This document shows, one piece after another, positions 15,225-17,451 of a DNA stretch of 17,451 nucleotides. Position numbers and translations under genes: made by a program. The stretch spans positions 1 through 17,451 of the forward strand of contig CAZBZK010000031.1 in NCBI GenBank assembly GCA_964496365.1, written 5' to 3'. Origin of the DNA: AB-629-J13 sp964496365 (GTDB lineage Bacteria; Fidelibacterota; Marinisomatia; Marinisomatales; AB-629-J13). Numbering within the stretch: the first letter of the stretch is position 1; each line of letters starts with the position of its first letter. The notes under the pieces are model-generated. The model ran no database searches. It saw only the letters and a list, made by a program, of their open reading frames with translations, and was not told the DNA's origin.

Positions 15225-16637
15225 ATGGCTTTAACTATTCATAATAGTCTGTCTAAGAAAAAAGAAATTTTTTCTCCTATTAATCAAAATGAAGTAAGAA
15301 TGTACACATGCGGTCCGACCGTATATGATGCTGCACATGTTGGAAATTTCCGTACCTTTTTATTTGAAGATATTTTAAAACGAATTTTACTCTATAATAA
15401 TTATTCTGTTGTTCATATTATGAATATTACCGATGTGGATGACAAAACCATTAAAAGATCCAATGACGAGGGGAAAACACTGAGTGATTTAACCCAGTCC
15501 TATACGGAATTATTTTTTCAGGATTTAAATTGGCTGAGAATTTTGCCTGCAGATAACTATCCAAAGGCAACGGATCATATACCTGAAATGATTGAAATCA
15601 TTGAAAAGTTAATCAGAAAAGGATTTGCTTATAAGACGGAAGATAATTCAATTTTTTTCAAAATTTCTGCATATCCTGATTATGGTAAATTGGTCAGAAT
15701 CAAAAAGAATCTTCTTAAAATTTCGAATCGAAACGACGCAGATGAATACACAAAAGATAACCCTCAGGATTTTTCACTTTGGAAAGGATATAAACCAGAA
15801 GATGGCAACGTAGGTTGGGAGTCCCCATGGGGGAAAGGGAGACCCGGTTGGCATATTGAATGTTCTGCGATGAGCATGAAATATTTAAGTGATTATTTTG
15901 ATATTCATTGTGGTGGAGTTGATAATATGTTTCCTCATCATGAAAATGAAATTGCCCAGTCTTGTGCGGCCACAAATTCAGATTTTGTGAAATATTGGAT
16001 GCATGGAGAATTTTTACAGATATCCGGTGATAAGATGAGTAAATCTGAAGGGAATATGTTTCGAATTGACGAATTAAAAACACGAGGATTTTTGCCAGAA
16101 GTGTTACGATATTTATTGTTGAGTGGTCATTATAGAACGAAATTAAATTTTTCACCCTTTCAAAAAAATGAAGGACAACAAGCAATTCAAAGAATAGTAG
16201 ATGTTTTATCAAAATTAAAATTCTTGGTTGGAGATGAAAATTTTACATCATTAAAACCTTTGAAAGAACAAATTGATTTTGTTCATGCCCTCGAAAATGA
16301 TTTAGATACACCTAGAGCCTTTGCGATTTTATTCACATGGATCAAGGAAATAAATAAGCAAATTGAGACAAAGGAATTAACCATTCCGTCTGGAGCATCT
16401 GGCATTCAATTTTTAAAAATTGTAGATGAATGTTTAGGAATTATTCCTCCATCTATAGAAATACCCAAATTAGTCAAAAAATTAATGAACCATCGTGAGG
16501 TAGCTAGGGAAAATAATGATTGGACTTTAGCGGATAAAATAAGAGATGAATTATATGAATTAGGTTGGAAGATTGAGGATACACCACAGGGGTCTGAGTG
16601 TAAACCAATTTTATCGAGCAATAAAAATCAACTTTGA
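15225..16637 (+). CDS. cysS: Cysteinyl-tRNA synthetase
   Basis: A 470-residue class I aminoacyl-tRNA synthetase that charges tRNA-Cys (E. coli 461). The HIGH-type motif is HVGN (38-41), following the cysteine-binding CGPTVYD (29-35). KMSKS is at 270-274. The zinc ligands that select cysteine are all present: C29, C213 in WHIECSAM, H238 and E242 in FPHHENE. The segment LWK...W.SPWGKGRPGWH is diagnostic. The C-terminal helical anticodon-binding part (about 315-470) contains the usual R....NDW..AD.IRDEL element. It closes the long gene train. It starts six bases after the NusG-like gene, without a strong ribosome binding site. Confidence 0.97.
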   Translation: MALTIHNSLSKKKEIFSPINQNEVRMYTCGPTVYDAAHVGNFRTFLFEDILKRILLYNNYSVVHIMNITDVDDKTIKRSNDEGKTLSDLTQSYTELFFQDLNWLRILPADNYPKATDHIPEMIEIIEKLIRKGFAYKTEDNSIFFKISAYPDYGKLVRIKKNLLKISNRNDADEYTKDNPQDFSLWKGYKPEDGNVGWESPWGKGRPGWHIECSAMSMKYLSDYFDIHCGGVDNMFPHHENEIAQSCAATNSDFVKYWMHGEFLQISGDKMSKSEGNMFRIDELKTRGFLPEVLRYLLLSGHYRTKLNFSPFQKNEGQQAIQRIVDVLSKLKFLVGDENFTSLKPLKEQIDFVHALENDLDTPRAFAILFTWIKEINKQIETKELTIPSGASGIQFLKIVDECLGIIPPSIEIPKLVKKLMNHREVARENNDWTLADKIRDELYELGWKIEDTPQGSECKPILSSNKNQL

Positions 16638-16648
16638 GTTGATTATTA
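16622..16648 (+). terminator. Hairpin over the cysS stop codon, possible weak terminator
   Basis: AATCAAC (16626-16632) pairs perfectly with GTTGATT (16638-16644) around a five-base loop that contains the TGA stop. After one A-A mismatch the stem continues for three more pairs. There is no proper T tract after it, so termination would be weak or factor-dependent. It is the only end-of-operon structure I can see after cysS. Confidence 0.35.
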
Positions 16649-17008
16649 AATTACCATTAGGATTTTTATGGATAAAATTACAGACTTAACTCTATTTTAA
16701 AAAAAAGTCGCAATTGAAGTCAACCTTCATTTTATTTAAATGGTAATAATAATAATGTGAAAATAATAATAGAGAAATTTGAATAGAAGGAAAAATAAAT
16801 TGAAATGTCTGTAAATAAATCCATGTTACAATAAATTTGGATTTTGAGATCAGATGTATTATCTGTCGAACACTTTTAACTACGTATAAATATAGCAGAC
16901 AGAACATCCGTCGTGATTAGAAACTTTTTTCCCCACCAATATATTTTTGGTTATAGAGATGTTATGATTATTTTCAATGAAAAACCCTGAAGAACCAAAT
17001 CTTTAAAA

Positions 17009-17037
17009 TTGACTAAGAAAAACTTTAAAAATATATT
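17009..17037 (+). promoter_or_regulatory. Probable sigma70-type promoter for the tRNA operon
   Basis: TTGACT (17009-17014) and TATATT (17032-17037) are five-of-six matches to each consensus hexamer with an optimal 17-base spacer. This is the best promoter match I found in the window. A start near 17044 would give a leader of about 175 bases before tRNA-Thr. High A/T background is the main reason for caution. Confidence 0.5.
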
Positions 17038-17058
17038 TAAAATAATATTAAATAATGT

Positions 17059-17076
17059 TTGATATATTTATATCAA
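17059..17076 (+). repeat. Perfect 18-bp palindrome just after the predicted transcription start
   Basis: TTGATATA (17059-17066), two T, TATATCAA (17069-17076): eight-base arms that are exact reverse complements. It lies about 15-32 bases after the inferred start site, a place where a dimeric repressor could bind. As RNA it could fold into a seven-pair AU-rich hairpin. AT-rich palindromes of this size can occur by chance. Confidence 0.55.
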
Positions 17077-17123
17077 TAAGAATAAATTGCTGGGCTTTAT
17101 TCTGCATTAAATACAATTTTCAC

Positions 17124-17135
17124 GCTCTTTAAAAA
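17124..17135 (+). promoter_or_regulatory. boxA-like antitermination element in the tRNA leader
   Basis: GCTCTTTAAAAA matches the E. coli rRNA boxA (TGCTCTTTAACA) at GCTCTTTAA and differs only near its ends. boxA in leader RNA loads NusB/NusE and helps polymerase read through long untranslated operons. Its place, about 85 bases downstream of the predicted start and 85 before tRNA-Thr, fits a stable-RNA leader. One short motif is not proof. Confidence 0.45.
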
Positions 17136-17158
17136 ATCAAAAAGTAAAAGTCGTGTTT

Positions 17159-17197
17159 CAAATTCTCAAAAATCGAATGATTGATCTTGAGAATTTG
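17159..17197 (+). repeat. 11-bp inverted repeat 24 bases before tRNA-Thr
   Basis: CAAATTCTCAA (17159-17169) and TTGAGAATTTG (17187-17197) are exact reverse complements around a 17-base loop. Inside the loop AATC (17171-17174) and GATT (17179-17182) can pair as well. No T tract follows, so it is not a standard terminator. A leader hairpin for RNase processing or an antitermination stem are possible roles. Confidence 0.65.
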
Positions 17198-17220
17198 GTA
17201 AAGACTATTAAGAATTATTT

Positions 17221-17293
17221 GCCGATGTAGCTCAGCTGGTAGAGCAGCTGATTTGTAATCAGCCGGTCGGGGGTTCGAGTCCCTTCATCGGCT
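17221..17293 (+). tRNA. tRNA-Thr (anticodon UGU)
   Basis: A 73-base tRNA reading ACA codons (and probably other ACN by wobble). Acceptor arms GCCGATG (17221-17227) and CATCGGC (17286-17292) pair fully; T17293 is the discriminator. The D arm carries AGCTCAGCTGGTAGAGC. The anticodon stem GCTGA (17247-17251) / TCAGC surrounds the loop TTTGTAA, with TGT at 17254-17256. The T arm has GGGGGTTCGAGTCCC-type sequence. CCA is not encoded. It is separated from tRNA-Tyr by 103 bases with no recognised feature, most likely in one transcript. Confidence 0.97.
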
Positions 17294-17396
17294 CTTTATA
17301 TGCATTGTGTAACCAAAAAATGGAAAAGAATATTTATCAATTGGTTCTTGAATCATCGACACGACTGAGTTTACGAAGTGGGATTGGATAGATTAG

Positions 17397-17451
17397 GGGG
17401 AGATGGCCGAGCGGTCAATGGCAGCAGACTGTAAATCTGCCGGCGTACGCC
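17397..17451 (+). tRNA. tRNA-Tyr (anticodon GUA), cut by the window end
   Basis: The first 55 bases of a class II tRNA. Acceptor GGGGAGA (17397-17403), then T8 and G9, D stem GCC / GGC, and anticodon stem GCAGA / TCTGC around CTGTAAA with GTA at 17431-17433. The variable arm begins as a stem, GGCG-TAC-GCC, as expected for the long arm of bacterial tRNA-Tyr. The T arm and 3' acceptor lie beyond the window. Thr followed by Tyr is the usual order at the head of the tuf-secE-nusG cluster. Confidence 0.93.

Larger units (their letters stand above)
16638..17220. other. 583-base AT-rich non-coding spacer before the tRNA genes
   Basis: No open frame here looks like a protein: the minus-strand frame around 16692-16907 is a low-complexity stretch rich in Tyr, Leu, Ile and Phe, as AT-rich spacer DNA would give. 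The left part (16645-17000) is mostly A/T runs such as AATAATAATAATG with nothing I can name. The right part (17009-17200) holds a promoter, a palindrome, a boxA-like element and an inverted repeat, listed separately. Confidence 0.7.

Noticed and set aside
15715..16212. Minus-strand open frame of 165 codons inside cysS
   Set aside because: It is fully antisense to a strongly conserved cysS region, has low-complexity composition and matches no family I know.
16738..16775. AATAATAATAATG and similar runs as a regulatory repeat
   Set aside because: Simple A/T low-complexity sequence without regular copy structure.
16692..16907. Minus-strand open frame of 71 codons in the spacer after cysS
   Set aside because: Composition (Tyr, Leu, Ile, Phe runs) is what AT-rich non-coding DNA gives; no start signal or family motif.
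17311..17346. AACCAA/TTGGTT inverted repeat between the two tRNA genes
   Set aside because: Six-base arms with a 24-base AT-rich loop are likely by chance, and no T tract follows.
1..17451. CRISPR array, prophage, transposon or defence island
   Set aside because: No regularly spaced direct repeats, transposase, integrase or known defence gene is visible; the presence of tRNA genes alone does not indicate an integration site.

Overview
The window looks like a piece of an AT-rich genome from the Fibrobacterota-Chlorobiota-Bacteroidota (FCB) group, most likely a Marinimicrobia (SAR406)-type bacterium. This is inferred from two proteins with type IX-secretion-style C-terminal tails (FPNPFNP...SGIY..R...K..LLK), a pair of GWNL...GYWLR modules typical of such proteins, and an ACT-less SerA next to a DUF1015 gene and serC. 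All genes lie on the plus strand. A run of exactly 100 N at 12374-12473 shows that this is a draft scaffold.

Left end (1-3166): the last 26 codons of one secreted protein with a sorting tail, a probable terminator, then a complete 978-residue secreted protein (signal peptide, sialidase-like Asp-box propeller, two GWNL modules, sorting tail), closed by a strong intrinsic terminator.

Centre (3273-16637): thirteen tightly packed genes with gaps of 1 to 40 bases or overlaps of 4 to 8 bases (the junction inside the N run cannot be seen) and no recognisable internal terminator. They fall into blocks: yebC-ruvC-ruvA (gene regulation and Holliday-junction processing, without ruvB); DUF1015-serA-serC-gcvT (serine and one-carbon supply, without serB); ftsK-lolA-like-flippase (chromosome segregation and envelope lipid traffic, the last two cut by the N run); gmhB-ddl (heptose and peptidoglycan precursors); a NusG-like antiterminator; and cysS.

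Right end (16638-17451): a 583-base non-coding AT-rich spacer, then tRNA-Thr(UGU) and the first 55 bases of tRNA-Tyr(GUA). The spacer has a good sigma70-type promoter, an 18-bp palindrome, a boxA-like element and an 11-bp inverted repeat, so it reads as the leader of a stable-RNA operon. In many bacteria Thr-Tyr is the start of the Thr-Tyr-Gly-Thr-tuf-Trp-secE-nusG cluster, which is inferred, not seen, to lie beyond the right edge.

I see no phage, IS element, CRISPR array or obvious new defence system. The points most worth pursuing are the DUF1015-serA-serC module without serB, the SerA paralogue lacking its catalytic Glu, the NusG-like gene inside a housekeeping operon, and the structured leader before the tRNAs.
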